In this document: one piece after another, positions 1-8,553 of the stretch | How the letters are laid out: every line of letters begins with the position of its first letter | Position numbering within the stretch: the first letter of the stretch is position 1 | NCBI GenBank assembly: GCA_904501735.1 | Contig: CAJGBY010000008.1 | Span: 1-64,000, forward strand | Direction of reading: 5' to 3' | Length of the DNA: 64,000 bases | From: an uncultured Muribaculaceae bacterium | GTDB lineage: Bacteria > Bacteroidota > Bacteroidia > Bacteroidales > Muribaculaceae | The notes under the pieces: generated by a model | The model's database searches: none | What the model was told of the DNA's origin: nothing | The model's input: only the letters and a program-made list of their open reading frames with translations | Program-made: the position numbers and the translations under genes

Positions 1-1
1 A

Positions 2-337
2 AAACTATTATTATTAATTGTTTTATTATCTGTAAACTTTAATATGTTTGCAAGTAAGAAGAATATAAGTCTTCGAGAAATAGATCCAGGTAGGTTAAGA
101 GAATTAGTAATGAAACCTGAAGTGTGGTATGACACCGAAGATCATATCATAGATGTGACAATGCATAGTGCAGGTGTGCTAACGGTTTATTACGCTGACG
201 GCGAAACTGTGCATAGTGTAAACAACTTGACATTCGACCTTAACAGAGTGTTCTGCGACAAGGAATGTAACCTTATTATTCTTGAAACTGCTGACGGCAT
301 CGTCTACGAAGGATATCTGCAAGAAGAAATAAAATAA
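2..337 (+). CDS. Small secreted beta-domain protein (DUF3244-like), 5' end outside window
   Basis: The reading frame is open from base 2. Upstream of the first in-window ATG (base 44) it encodes a Leu/Ile-rich stretch (KLLLLIVLLSVNF) that looks like the core of a signal peptide. The true start therefore probably lies left of the window and the ATG at 44 is internal. The mature part is about 90 residues. It shows alternating beta-strand-like segments (GVLTVYYADGETV, NLIILETADGIVYEGYL) resembling DUF3244-type secreted domains, though I cannot confirm the family. It sits 40 bp upstream of a C10 protease. C10 proteases of Bacteroides are known to be encoded beside small staphostatin-like inhibitors, so a cognate inhibitor is a reasonable but unproven role. 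Confidence 0.7.
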   Translation, partial: KLLLLIVLLSVNFNMFASKKNISLREIDPGRLRELVMKPEVWYDTEDHIIDVTMHSAGVLTVYYADGETVHSVNNLTFDLNRVFCDKECNLIILETADGIVYEGYLQEEIK

Positions 338-377
338 AATAAAAACTAAATAATTAACTAACTATTAAAACTAAACA

Positions 378-1811
378 ATGAAAAAGATCCTATTAGGAGT
401 ATCATTATGTGTAGCTATGTGTGCGTGTAATGATAATGCGTTAATTAATGAACCAGTTCAAGAAAGTGAAGCGGTGTTGTCTCGCTCAGGAGAAACAACA
501 TCAACTGAGAGCTATACAGTAACACCCGAAATGGTGTGCAAGTACCTTAATATTGCAAGAAAGGGAAAAACTATCAACAGCCTTACTCCTATGATTGAAA
601 ACGGAGATACCCTTGCCTATGTGGCTCAATATGCCGACACTCTTGGTTGGGATTTGATTTCGGGCGACCGACGTATTGCTCCTGTTCTTGCATTTGCAGA
701 TAGTGGAATAATAGATCTTAGTGATATAAATAATCCTGCGGTAAAGGCTGTTTTAGGAATGCTTCAAATAAGTAGAGATGTTCAAAACTCAAATAATACA
801 GAAAAACATTCCATGTGGAAATCTCTTGAGCCTAAGGTTAATAACAATACTATTATTCCAAGAGGTTGGGGACAAGGAAAATGGATTGCAATCGATACTA
901 TATATAATGATCAATCAGAAGGTATAAGTCATATAATAAAAACTAAGTGGGGCCAAGATTATCCTTGGAATGTTTATACCCCATTTGATTCAATTAAATT
1001 AGATCCAGAAAACAACGAAACTTACGGAATATATCATAGTGCTGTTGGTTGTGGGGCTGTTGCATTAGGACAGTTGATATATCATTATAGAAAAAATAAT
1101 AATAGAGGTATAACGTTACCAATGGAAGCTTATTTTACAGATTCCATAGTAGGCTCAACTCCAACATTCTCAAATTTCTCGGTAAATGGTTGGAATAATT
1201 TGGCGAAAAATATTAATGAAAATAATACTAATAAATCAGCTCTTTTTTTATCGTATTTAGGTAGTCAACTCGATTTAGATTATAGTGTTGTTACTGAAGT
1301 ACAAAAGGATAGTATTATGCCAGTAATGAATGTGTATAAATTAATAGGTAACGAGAATAATGTATATGATTTTGAAAAGATTTGGTTATCATTAAAATCT
1401 TCTAAACCTGTATTAATGTGTGCTTTGAGACCACTAATCGGGCATGCTTTTCTGATAGATGGATATAGAGAAAATCTTGAAGAAATTTATGTAAATTATG
1501 TTTTTGATCCTTATTATGAAATTTCTGAAGATGAATTGAGTACAGAAGATTTATCTTTATTTGAGTGGCCAGAGAAAGAGGACCCATTTGAAGGCATTGT
1601 AACAAAACGTAAATATTGGAATTATGATGATAGAAAATATATCTCTATGAATTGGGGATGGGACGGCAGTTCGGATGACATTTATTTTCTCGCTTATAAT
1701 CGTACATTAGAAGATGTTGAATATGAATGTGAAGGAACAATATATTCACCGTCTTGGTTAGGATATAATAATGTCATATATTATATATATAATATTGCGG
1801 AAATGCCTTGA
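378..1811 (+). CDS. C10 family (streptopain-like) cysteine protease, lipoprotein
   Basis: 477 residues. An N-terminal lipoprotein signal ends at about Cys17 (CACND), so it is probably an outer-membrane or surface lipoprotein. Residues about 45-120 look like the Spi_C10 propeptide (YVAQYADTLGWDLISGD, APVLAFADSG). The papain-like domain has the nucleophile in SAVGCGAVALGQ (Cys225), the general base in GHAFLIDGY (His356), and the family's NWGW motif in MNWGWDGSSDD (about 425-428). All hallmark C10 residues are present, so it is predicted active after zymogen cleavage. It follows the putative secreted inhibitor-like gene and precedes another lipoprotein gene on the same strand, suggesting one operon. 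Substrate unknown. Confidence 0.9.
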   Translation: MKKILLGVSLCVAMCACNDNALINEPVQESEAVLSRSGETTSTESYTVTPEMVCKYLNIARKGKTINSLTPMIENGDTLAYVAQYADTLGWDLISGDRRIAPVLAFADSGIIDLSDINNPAVKAVLGMLQISRDVQNSNNTEKHSMWKSLEPKVNNNTIIPRGWGQGKWIAIDTIYNDQSEGISHIIKTKWGQDYPWNVYTPFDSIKLDPENNETYGIYHSAVGCGAVALGQLIYHYRKNNNRGITLPMEAYFTDSIVGSTPTFSNFSVNGWNNLAKNINENNTNKSALFLSYLGSQLDLDYSVVTEVQKDSIMPVMNVYKLIGNENNVYDFEKIWLSLKSSKPVLMCALRPLIGHAFLIDGYRENLEEIYVNYVFDPYYEISEDELSTEDLSLFEWPEKEDPFEGIVTKRKYWNYDDRKYISMNWGWDGSSDDIYFLAYNRTLEDVEYECEGTIYSPSWLGYNNVIYYIYNIAEMP

Positions 1812-1863
1812 TTCTTGATATAAAATCACTAAATTTGTTAAATAATTTAATATGTGTTTAATT

Positions 1864-2871
1864 ATGAAGAAGTTTTTTGTATATACACTTATGTTTTTGA
1901 TGCTGAGTGCTTGCAGTGATAAAGAAGAACCCCAACCACAGAAAGAAAAGAATCCAATCAGTTTCTGTATAACTTTAATTGATGAACATGGAGAAAATTG
2001 TGGAACGACAATCTATAAAGATAATTTAGCTGAATATATAACAGTAAAATATAAAGATAAGGTATATGAAGCGAAAAAAGATTCACACAATGAAAATGAA
2101 ATATATCTAAGTTGTCGTCATAAAAATCAGTTAGGCTATATCATTGAATTTGGTGGAATAGATGGTTCTATGGAAATTGAGAACGAATCATTTACCATCG
2201 ATTGTGGTAATGGGGAAACTAATGTGGTTACATTCTCTAATCGCAAGGAGAATACAGCCAATGGTGAGGGATTTGTGCAAGAATGTAAGCTGAATGGTGT
2301 GCCGGTAGATAAATCTCAAATAGTATGTAAAGTCGGTATTCAATATTATCTCCGCAATCTTATGATTAATTCGGGACTTATCGTTTCAGGACCAAGTTGT
2401 TGTCAAATACGCTTTTTGCCGGTAGATGCAAATGGTAATTCCTTAATGGAAAATCAAGAATTTCTTGAAAAGATTAAAGAAGGGACAACATTTACTTATA
2501 GAGGCGTAACATCAAATATTGAAACCAAGTATACCGGATCGAAACTAAAACTTAAAGTAACAAATGAATCATTTGGCGGATTGGAAAAAGAGCCAAGAAT
2601 CCTATTTGGAACGTTCCCTGTAAATAAAATTTTGAAAGGTCAAAAGTTGGAAATAAATTGGTTTGATGGCTCAAAAGATGTTGTAGATATTAATTTCTTA
2701 TCTCATTATAAGGCGTTAAATGATCCGTCATCTGCTTATTATGACCCAACTGTTCCGCAGCAAGAATTTGATGTAAGGGTTAATGGTGTTCAATTAGAAC
2801 CTCCATATCCAACACAATCGTTGCATTCTGTATTGTTGTTTGTGTATAAGAAAGTATTTAATTGGAAATGA
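1864..2871 (+). CDS. Lipoprotein of unknown function
   Basis: 335 residues from the ATG at 1864. An in-frame ATG at 1852 would add only MCLI ahead of a normal MKK signal, so 1864 is preferred. The lipobox is LSACSD, followed by a charged KEEPQPQKEK linker, typical of an exported Bacteroidetes lipoprotein. The rest is beta-rich with no motif I recognise, including paired strands around YITVKYKDKVYEA and CGNGETNVVTFSN. It lies 52 bp after the C10 protease and is AT-rich like it, so it is probably co-transcribed and may work at the cell surface with the protease. Confidence 0.75.
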   Translation: MKKFFVYTLMFLMLSACSDKEEPQPQKEKNPISFCITLIDEHGENCGTTIYKDNLAEYITVKYKDKVYEAKKDSHNENEIYLSCRHKNQLGYIIEFGGIDGSMEIENESFTIDCGNGETNVVTFSNRKENTANGEGFVQECKLNGVPVDKSQIVCKVGIQYYLRNLMINSGLIVSGPSCCQIRFLPVDANGNSLMENQEFLEKIKEGTTFTYRGVTSNIETKYTGSKLKLKVTNESFGGLEKEPRILFGTFPVNKILKGQKLEINWFDGSKDVVDINFLSHYKALNDPSSAYYDPTVPQQEFDVRVNGVQLEPPYPTQSLHSVLLFVYKKVFNWK

Positions 2872-3350
2872 ATAATTGGTTCAATCATTAATCCCAATTT
2901 TTAGGGTTGGAAATGATAGTGCGGAGCGTGGGCGAGTGGGTCTATGCTCCGCAATGCTTTTGGGAAATGGCACTTGGAGAGTGCAGTGTGGTATGGACCT
3001 ATAACCGCACGGCACTACGTTTACGCGCGGTTAATATGCAGTGGAATGCCTACGGCATAATGTTTAGGGTTGTATGGTATATGTTGGGCTTTCAGCCTGT
3101 TTCGATAGGTGTGTGCATTTGTCCCGGCGTGGTGCTTTGCTTGTACAGGGCTGTTCTATATATCGCTTTCAGCGATGTTCTCCTCTCCGGGCGCTGAAGC
3201 ACCCGAAGATGAACGCCCGAAGGGTGTTTCGCAATGGAACCTTTAGCTCACGACTGCGTCGTAAACCCTAAGATGACGTTAGCATAGCGAACGGAATCTT
3301 AGGGAAAAGATACCTCCACCGACAGAAAACATCGAAGATGTTTCATTAGC
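2872..3350. other. Non-coding region with higher GC; no credible gene
   Basis: Short open frames exist here, but they overlap each other, lack start context and have no protein-like composition. Base composition is clearly more GC-rich than the flanking lipoprotein genes. The right part carries a dispersed repeat also found inverted near 37.4 kb. I see no RNA gene that I can name. Confidence 0.5.
3212..3304 (+). repeat. Dispersed intergenic repeat, copy 1
   Basis: Contains aacgcccgaagggtgtttc at 3212-3230 and aatcttaggga at 3294-3304. Both blocks recur in the same order on the opposite strand at 37356-37414. The sequence between them differs in length and content. Confidence 0.6.
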
Positions 3351-3430
3351 TCAACACAATATGCATTTATATTTTGTATTGAAATATAGTCGAAAAATAT
3401 CGATAAAATCGTGTTTTTTGAATTTGCGTA

Positions 3431-3931
3431 CTATTTTTCTTGGTGTTTGCTTAGTTGGAAGGCGAGACGGGGAGTGCCGTTGTGGCAATAGATTGTACCA
3501 CAGTGTATGAAACCGTAACGGAGTATGCCCATTTGCATCACCTTGTTTTCTTGATGTGTGTCGACACGAATGTTGTTTATTTGCGTGAAGCAATAGTCGA
3601 AACATAGGTCGGCAATACCTCGGTGTGTGCCATTGGATGCGAGACGATGAATGACGCCGTATTCGTTGTCGTTGAGCCAAGCGCCTTCAATAACATCGTA
3701 GGTGGGGTCGTTGCCTATGCGAAACATGAAAGCCCCCACAATACCATCGGTGTCGTGCTCGATAACATAGTGAACATCGTTTTCGATGTCGTTGCGAATG
3801 TTCTCTACTGATGGATAACCATCAATCCATTGATTGGGATTGCCCGTGCGAGCCATGAAGGTGCGTGCGCTATCATAGATGGGCATAATGGCAGGAATGT
3901 CCTCAATTCGGCTTTTTCTTATCGTCATCAT
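3431..3931 (-). CDS. GNAT family N-acetyltransferase
   Basis: 166 residues. It has the general architecture of a small GNAT enzyme transferring an acetyl group from acetyl-CoA. There is an N-terminal MTIRKSRIEDIPAIMPIYD segment, a central strand HYVIEHDTDGIVGAFMF, the acetyl-CoA-binding region IHRLASNGTHRGIADLCFDY, and a C-terminal NKVMQMGILRYGFIHCGTI. Substrate cannot be predicted. The start is either of two adjacent ATGs (3931 or 3928). A -7 promoter element ends only about 4 bases upstream, so the transcript may be almost leaderless. The stop codon lies inside a 20-base sequence that recurs in the promoter at 35.5 kb. Confidence 0.85.
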   Translation of the reverse strand: MMTIRKSRIEDIPAIMPIYDSARTFMARTGNPNQWIDGYPSVENIRNDIENDVHYVIEHDTDGIVGAFMFRIGNDPTYDVIEGAWLNDNEYGVIHRLASNGTHRGIADLCFDYCFTQINNIRVDTHQENKVMQMGILRYGFIHCGTIYCHNGTPRLAFQLSKHQEK

Positions 3932-3935
3932 AAAG

Positions 3936-3943
3936 CAAAGATA
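3936..3943 (-). promoter_or_regulatory. Promoter -7 element of GNAT gene
   Basis: On the minus strand this reads TATCTTTG, matching the Bacteroidetes -7 consensus TAnnTTTG. It ends 4 bases before the first ATG of the acetyltransferase gene. The -33 element is not clear. Confidence 0.45.
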
Positions 3944-3986
3944 CGAAATAAAACAAAAATAATAGTATGCAGAATATTTTTGTTAT

Positions 3987-3994
3987 TAACTTTG
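3987..3994 (+). promoter_or_regulatory. Promoter -7 element of asparaginase gene
   Basis: TAACTTTG matches TAnnTTTG and lies 34 bases upstream of the asparaginase ATG, which is a normal leader length. Confidence 0.45.
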
Positions 3995-4028
3995 TAGATT
4001 GAAATCCTCAAAAAACTAACTATAGGCT

Positions 4029-5081
4029 ATGGCAATGACAAAAAATGGCGTTAAGCGCCCTCACATTTTGATTATTTACACAGGTGGAACTATCGGGATG
4101 ATAGGAAATCGAGAAACTGGTTCGCTTGAACCATTCGATTTTACGCATCTTATCGATAATGTGCCAAAGATTAAAAACCTGGATTATGTAATCAACAATA
4201 TACAATTCAATCCACCAATAGATAGCTCAAATATGTCGCCAACGCATTGGCGTGATATTGCTGTTGCCATAGAGGAAAATTATGACGAATATGATGGCTT
4301 TGTAGTGCTTCATGGAACCGATACGATGGCTTTCACGGCGTCGGCATTGAGTTTTATGCTTGAGAATTTGCACAAGCCAGTTATTATTACAGGTTCGCAG
4401 TTGCCAATCGGTGAGGTGCGTACCGACGGTGAAGAAAACCTAATAACATCGCTTCAGATAGCTGCTGCGCTCGATGCTCAAGGTGAGCCTATGGTTCAAG
4501 AAGTGGCTATCTTGTTTGAGGATTATTTGTGGCGTGGAAATAGAAGTACCAAGATGAGTGCCGACAATTTCAACGCGTTCAAGAGTAACAACTATCCACC
4601 ATTGGCAAAGATCGGTTTGGATATTCATTTCAATGAAGAATCGCTCTATCGCGTTCCGTCGAAGCGTCCGCTGAAGGTGCGTTATTCGATGGATACAAAT
4701 GTGATGTTTGTAGACCTATATCCTGGTATGAGCGAGAAGATATTGAACCATGTGCTTAATACTCCAGATATAAAGGGAATCGTGTTCAAGACCTATGGAG
4801 CAGGCAATGCACCAACTGATAAGTGGTTTACAGATGCTATTCGCGATGCAGTGGCACGAGGTATAGTGATTCTAAATGTTACGCAATGTGTGAATGGTGG
4901 AATACATAGCACTCGTTATGTTACGGGCGATAGCTTTGCTCGTGCAGGAGTGGTGAGCGGACACGATATTACCAGTGAGGCCGCTATCACTAAGATGATG
5001 TATTTGTTTGGAATGGGATTGTCGCCTGAGAGTGTGAAGAAGTATCTTTCTTACTCACTTTGTGGAGAAATGACAATTTAA
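4029..5081 (+). CDS. ansA: Type I L-asparaginase
   Basis: 350 residues with no signal peptide, so a cytoplasmic type I enzyme hydrolysing L-asparagine to aspartate and ammonia. The first catalytic motif is YTGGTIG (Thr21). The substrate-binding DSSNM is near residue 66. The second catalytic motif is HGTDTMAF (Thr97, Asp98). A conserved ITGSQLPIGE follows. Length fits the family. The next gene starts 40 bp downstream, so the two are probably co-transcribed. A second in-frame ATG (4035) is possible as start. Confidence 0.93.
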   Translation: MAMTKNGVKRPHILIIYTGGTIGMIGNRETGSLEPFDFTHLIDNVPKIKNLDYVINNIQFNPPIDSSNMSPTHWRDIAVAIEENYDEYDGFVVLHGTDTMAFTASALSFMLENLHKPVIITGSQLPIGEVRTDGEENLITSLQIAAALDAQGEPMVQEVAILFEDYLWRGNRSTKMSADNFNAFKSNNYPPLAKIGLDIHFNEESLYRVPSKRPLKVRYSMDTNVMFVDLYPGMSEKILNHVLNTPDIKGIVFKTYGAGNAPTDKWFTDAIRDAVARGIVILNVTQCVNGGIHSTRYVTGDSFARAGVVSGHDITSEAAITKMMYLFGMGLSPESVKKYLSYSLCGEMTI

Positions 5082-5121
5082 CTGAATTGGAAATTAATTC
5101 AACAAGAAAGAAAAGACTATT

Positions 5122-6180
5122 ATGGCTCAAGTGAATGATATAGTGCGTTTCCTTAACCAAATGGGAGGAGGACGCATTTCAAGAATAGTAGATAATATGG
5201 CTTATGTGGAAGATGAAGATGGTTTTGAACAGCCAGTGCTTCTGCGTGAGTGTGTGGTGGTGGAAAGTGCTAAACCAAAGCCAACAGCCTACGACAAGCC
5301 TGTGGCACCACTCCCATCGAAAGAGGTGATAGTGGAAAGCGCTAAGCCTATGCCAATAGAGGAAACTGAGGAGGGCGACACACTTAATATAGTGCTTGCC
5401 TACGAACCTCGTGAGATTAAGCATATCAACACAACGACATTTGATGCATATCTTGTGAATGATAGTAATTACTATCTATATTTCACTTATATGACCAAGA
5501 GCGATGGCGATGCTGAATGGGTGGTTCGTTATCACGACATTGTTGAGCCTAACATACAAGTGCATATCGAGGAGTTTAATCACACATTGCTTGCTCAAAT
5601 GGATCGTGTGGCAGTGCAATATGTGGCATTTAAGCAAGGTAAGGGATTTAAGTTGAAAAATCCTGCGCTTGTGGAGCATCGTTTGGATTGTACTAAGTTC
5701 TACAAGATGCATTGTTTTCACGACAATGAGTATTTCGATACGCCTGTGATTGCGCTCGACATAGTGAAGAACGACCGTCCAGCACGAATGATGGTGGTGG
5801 ATAGTGCCGACCTCGAACGCGCAATGAAGGAAAAGCGTGCGCAAGATCGTCCACAACGCCAACAGGTGAAAAAGCACGAAAAGACTCAAAAGAAAGGCGA
5901 GATAATAGAGTGCGATTTGCATATCACTGAGCTGCTCGACACTACAGCAGGGTTGTCAAACAAGGATATGCTCGAAGTGCAACTCGATGAGTTTAGACGA
6001 GTGATGGAGGAAAATAAGAATCATCAAGGTGCAAAGATTGTGTTTATACATGGCAAGGGCGAAGGAGTGCTTCGCAAGGCATTGCTTGATGAATTGAAAC
6101 GCAAATATCCTCGTTGTGTGGCACAAGACGCAAGTTTCCGTGAATACGGCTTCGGTGCAACACTTATTACAGTGAAATAA
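5122..6180 (+). CDS. DUF2027 domain protein with C-terminal Smr domain
   Basis: 352 residues. The N-terminus (VNDIVRFLNQMGGGRISRI) fits the DUF2027 family found across Bacteroidales. The middle contains low-complexity VVESAKP repeats and a beta-rich domain. The C-terminal part, from about residue 262, is an Smr domain (IIECDLHITELLD, IVFIHGKGEGVLRKAL). Smr domains bind nucleic acid and are endonucleases in some proteins; MutS2 is the best-known carrier. The role here is not established. Follows the asparaginase gene and ends at a good hairpin terminator. Confidence 0.88.
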   Translation: MAQVNDIVRFLNQMGGGRISRIVDNMAYVEDEDGFEQPVLLRECVVVESAKPKPTAYDKPVAPLPSKEVIVESAKPMPIEETEEGDTLNIVLAYEPREIKHINTTTFDAYLVNDSNYYLYFTYMTKSDGDAEWVVRYHDIVEPNIQVHIEEFNHTLLAQMDRVAVQYVAFKQGKGFKLKNPALVEHRLDCTKFYKMHCFHDNEYFDTPVIALDIVKNDRPARMMVVDSADLERAMKEKRAQDRPQRQQVKKHEKTQKKGEIIECDLHITELLDTTAGLSNKDMLEVQLDEFRRVMEENKNHQGAKIVFIHGKGEGVLRKALLDELKRKYPRCVAQDASFREYGFGATLITVK

Positions 6181-6202
6181 TATTTGTGTAAGGATAAAAT
6201 AG

Positions 6203-6242
6203 CCAACTTATATCAGATGAGATGATGTGAGTTGGTTTTTTT
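6203..6242 (+). terminator. Rho-independent terminator after DUF2027-Smr gene
   Basis: Twelve-pair stem (6203-6214 with 6224-6235, including GU pairs) with a 9-base loop, followed by seven T residues. Confidence 0.65.
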
Positions 6243-6272
6243 AGTGTCAAACATGTGATAGAAACTCTTTTT

Positions 6273-6303
6273 TGTGAGCAAAATATTGCGAAAAGTGCTC
6301 ACA
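6273..6303. promoter_or_regulatory. Inverted repeat upstream of EFR1 gene, possible operator
   Basis: TGTGAGCA at 6273-6280 and TGCTCACA at 6296-6303 form perfect 8-base inverted arms with a 15-base spacer. The right arm sits where the -33 element of the next promoter would be. The TGTGA/TCACA ends recall CRP/FNR half-sites, but the spacing is wider than usual for that family. Confidence 0.4.
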
Positions 6304-6319
6304 GATAGAGCAAAATAAC

Positions 6320-6327
6320 TAAATTTG
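6320..6327 (+). promoter_or_regulatory. Promoter -7 element of EFR1 gene
   Basis: TAAATTTG matches TAnnTTTG. It lies 71 bases upstream of the EFR1 ATG and just downstream of the inverted repeat at 6273-6303. Confidence 0.4.
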
Positions 6328-6398
6328 TTAAGAATTCTATCGAGTGTTGTAGGAATTAGAATTCATATGTAGTTATAATAATATATACTAGTAGTGTT

Positions 6399-7160
6399 AT
6401 GATATTTTACTTTTCGGGAACAGGAAATAGCCGATGGGTGGCTAATGAGTTGGCGCATAGGCTTGAAGAGCGACTTGTGCATATCTCGGAAGCATTTGCT
6501 TTGGGGCAATATGAGTACTCACTTGCAGAAGGAGAGTCGGTTGGTTTTGTCTTTCCTACTTATTCGTGGGGTCCTGCGCCTGTGATGGTGGAATTTATCA
6601 AGAAGATGGTGCTTCGTGGATATGATGACGACACTTTCGTGTATATGGTTACTACATGTGGCGATGATGTGGGGTTGTCGGTGGAGATGTGGCAAGAGGC
6701 TCTTGGCGATATCAAGGGTTGTGCGGCCTATTCGGTGCAGATGCCTAATAATTATATTCTTTTTCCTGGCTTTGATGTGGATAGCAAGGAGCTTGAAGAG
6801 CGCAAGAAACAAGCTGCTGTGAAGCAAGTGGCTACGATAGCGCATCACTTGAAGCGCAAACGCCATGCTGTAGATGTAGTGGAAGGTTCGTGGGCTTGGG
6901 TTAAGTCGCGCATCATCTATCCGTGGTTTAGTCGTCATAGTATGACCGATAAGAAATTTGTTGTGGATGCTGACCGTTGCACACATTGTGGTGCGTGCGT
7001 GAAAATCTGCCCTATGCAAAATATAAGCCTTAAAGCGGGTGAATTACCAAAATGGAACGGCACTTGCGCAATGTGCCTTGCATGCATACATCGTTGTCCA
7101 ACGCGTGCAATCAACTATGCCCACGCCACACAAAAGAAGGGTCGATATTTCTTTAAATAA
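6399..7160 (+). CDS. EFR1 family flavodoxin-like ferredoxin protein
   Basis: 253 residues. The N-terminal flavodoxin-like domain begins FYFSGTGNSRWVA (FMN phosphate loop). The C-terminal part carries two [4Fe-4S] binding motifs, CTHCGACVKICP and CAMCLACIHRCP. The combination is the EFR1 (EFR1-like ferredoxin) arrangement of anaerobes and suggests soluble electron transfer in the cytoplasm. The partner is unknown. It is monocistronic: an upstream terminator and promoter and a downstream hairpin flank it. Confidence 0.9.
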   Translation: MIFYFSGTGNSRWVANELAHRLEERLVHISEAFALGQYEYSLAEGESVGFVFPTYSWGPAPVMVEFIKKMVLRGYDDDTFVYMVTTCGDDVGLSVEMWQEALGDIKGCAAYSVQMPNNYILFPGFDVDSKELEERKKQAAVKQVATIAHHLKRKRHAVDVVEGSWAWVKSRIIYPWFSRHSMTDKKFVVDADRCTHCGACVKICPMQNISLKAGELPKWNGTCAMCLACIHRCPTRAINYAHATQKKGRYFFK

Positions 7161-7191
7161 GGTGTGAAAAGTGACTTATGATAGTGATACA

Positions 7192-7221
7192 GAGTGTTCG
7201 GAAACGGACACTCTTTTTGTT
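7192..7221 (+). terminator. Rho-independent terminator after EFR1 gene
   Basis: Nine-pair stem (7192-7200 with 7205-7213, one GU) closed by a GAAA tetraloop, then a T tract. Confidence 0.8.
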
Positions 7222-7255
7222 TTAACTACGGCTGACTATCAGTGTGTTATGAGTT

Positions 7256-7271
7256 TGGCATGCCGATTGTA
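7256..7271 (+). promoter_or_regulatory. Candidate sigma-54 (-24/-12) promoter of the efflux operon
   Basis: TGGCAT-N5-TTGTA against the consensus TGGCAC-N5-TTGCA. The -24 GG is present and the spacing is exact, but the -12 GC is GT, which weakens it. Transcription would start near 7283, just before the ATG at 7302. The operon encodes its own sigma-54 activator, which makes the match worth noting. Confidence 0.35.
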
Positions 7272-7301
7272 GATAATGTAGCCAAAAACGAAAAAGATAC
7301 A

Positions 7302-8546
7302 ATGGATAGAGAAATACCCAAAGAAATTAGACAGAAAGAGCGTCGCAATAGCGTATTGAAGTATGTGGCTATTGTGGCTGTAGTGATAGTGGCCTTAGGT
7401 CTTGTGATTTCAATGATGCAAGACACTGTAGATGCCAAAGATTTGGAATATTGCAAAGTTGAGATAGGCGATATTGAGGAAAGTGTGAATGCTTCGGGCA
7501 AGTTGTCTCCAGCCTTTGAACAAGTGATAACATCTCCGATAGGTTCACGAATTGTAGAGGTATATTGTAAAGTGGGTGATGAGGTGGCGCAAGGTTCTCC
7601 ATTGCTCAAACTCGATTTGCAATCGGCGCAAACCGATTACGATAAACTTGTTGACCAAGCCGAAATGAAGCGTCTTGAGCTGGAACAGCAACGAATGAAC
7701 AATCGCACCTATCTAAGCGATTTGCAAATGCGCATAAAGGTTGCAGAAATGAGCCTTAATCGCCTTGAAGTAGAGCTACGCAATGAGCAATATTTAGATA
7801 GTATAGGAAGTGGCACTACCGATAAGGTGCGTGAAGCAGATTTTTCATGCCAGTCGAAGCGTCTTGAACTGGAACAACTCCGTACGCAGTACGAAAACGA
7901 GAAGCAAGTGAAGGAAGCTGGGTTAAGTGTGAAAGAACTAGAGTTGTCGATGTTAAATAAGTCGCTTGCCGAAATGCGTCGCACACTGAATGATGCTCAA
8001 ATCCGTTCTCCTTATAAAGCTACTCTTACATTTATTTCCAATCAAGTGGGTGCGCAAGTGGCGCAAGGAAGCCAAGTAGCGATCATAGCCGACTTGAAAC
8101 ATTTTAAGGTGGATTGTGAGGTGGCTGAGATGTATGCCAGTCGTGTGAGAGTGGGTAATATGGCTCGCGTGCGAGTGAATAGTCAAGATTTCACTGGAGT
8201 AGTGAGTAATGTGGAACCTACAGCAAAAAATGGCGTTACAGCGTTTTCGGTACAGCTTGAAAATGACACAGTGATGCAATTCCGTTCGGGTCTGAGAGCC
8301 GATATCTATGTGTATAATGGCGTGAGTAAGAATGTGAAACGCATTAAAAATGGTGCATTCTTCAAAGACCCAGGACATTATACACTATATGTGCGTCGAG
8401 GCGAAGAACTTGTGGTGCGTGATGTGCAACTCGGAGCAAGCAACTATGATTATATTGAGGTTGAAAGAGGTCTTGAGCCTGGTGATGAAGTAGTGGTGAG
8501 CGATATGAGCGAATACAATAGTGAAAGATTGAAAATTAGAGAGTAA
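7302..8546 (+). CDS. Membrane fusion (periplasmic adaptor) protein of ABC efflux pump
   Basis: 414 residues from the ATG at 7302. An upstream in-frame ATG at 7242 is possible, but it lies before the putative sigma-54 promoter and would add a non-typical extension. One N-terminal transmembrane anchor (VAIVAVVIVALGLVI) is followed by a lipoyl-like half domain (ITSPIGSRIVEVYCKVGDEV), a long alpha-helical coiled-coil hairpin rich in Leu/Glu/Arg, the second lipoyl half (DAQIRSPYKATL) and a beta-barrel domain. This is the HlyD/MacA layout that links an inner-membrane ABC transporter to a TolC channel. First gene of a seven-gene operon. Confidence 0.88.
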   Translation: MDREIPKEIRQKERRNSVLKYVAIVAVVIVALGLVISMMQDTVDAKDLEYCKVEIGDIEESVNASGKLSPAFEQVITSPIGSRIVEVYCKVGDEVAQGSPLLKLDLQSAQTDYDKLVDQAEMKRLELEQQRMNNRTYLSDLQMRIKVAEMSLNRLEVELRNEQYLDSIGSGTTDKVREADFSCQSKRLELEQLRTQYENEKQVKEAGLSVKELELSMLNKSLAEMRRTLNDAQIRSPYKATLTFISNQVGAQVAQGSQVAIIADLKHFKVDCEVAEMYASRVRVGNMARVRVNSQDFTGVVSNVEPTAKNGVTAFSVQLENDTVMQFRSGLRADIYVYNGVSKNVKRIKNGAFFKDPGHYTLYVRRGEELVVRDVQLGASNYDYIEVERGLEPGDEVVVSDMSEYNSERLKIRE

Positions 8547-8553
8547 TTATTAA

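Noticed and set aside
378..1811. C10 protease as an inactive homolog like the 33-kb lipoprotein
   Set aside because: Cys225, His356 and the NWGW motif are all present, so it is predicted to be active.
2907..3271. Overlapping open frames of 65-96 codons in the GC-richer gap
   Set aside because: They overlap each other in different frames, lack signal or domain features, and cover a dispersed repeat, so they look like chance frames in repeat DNA.
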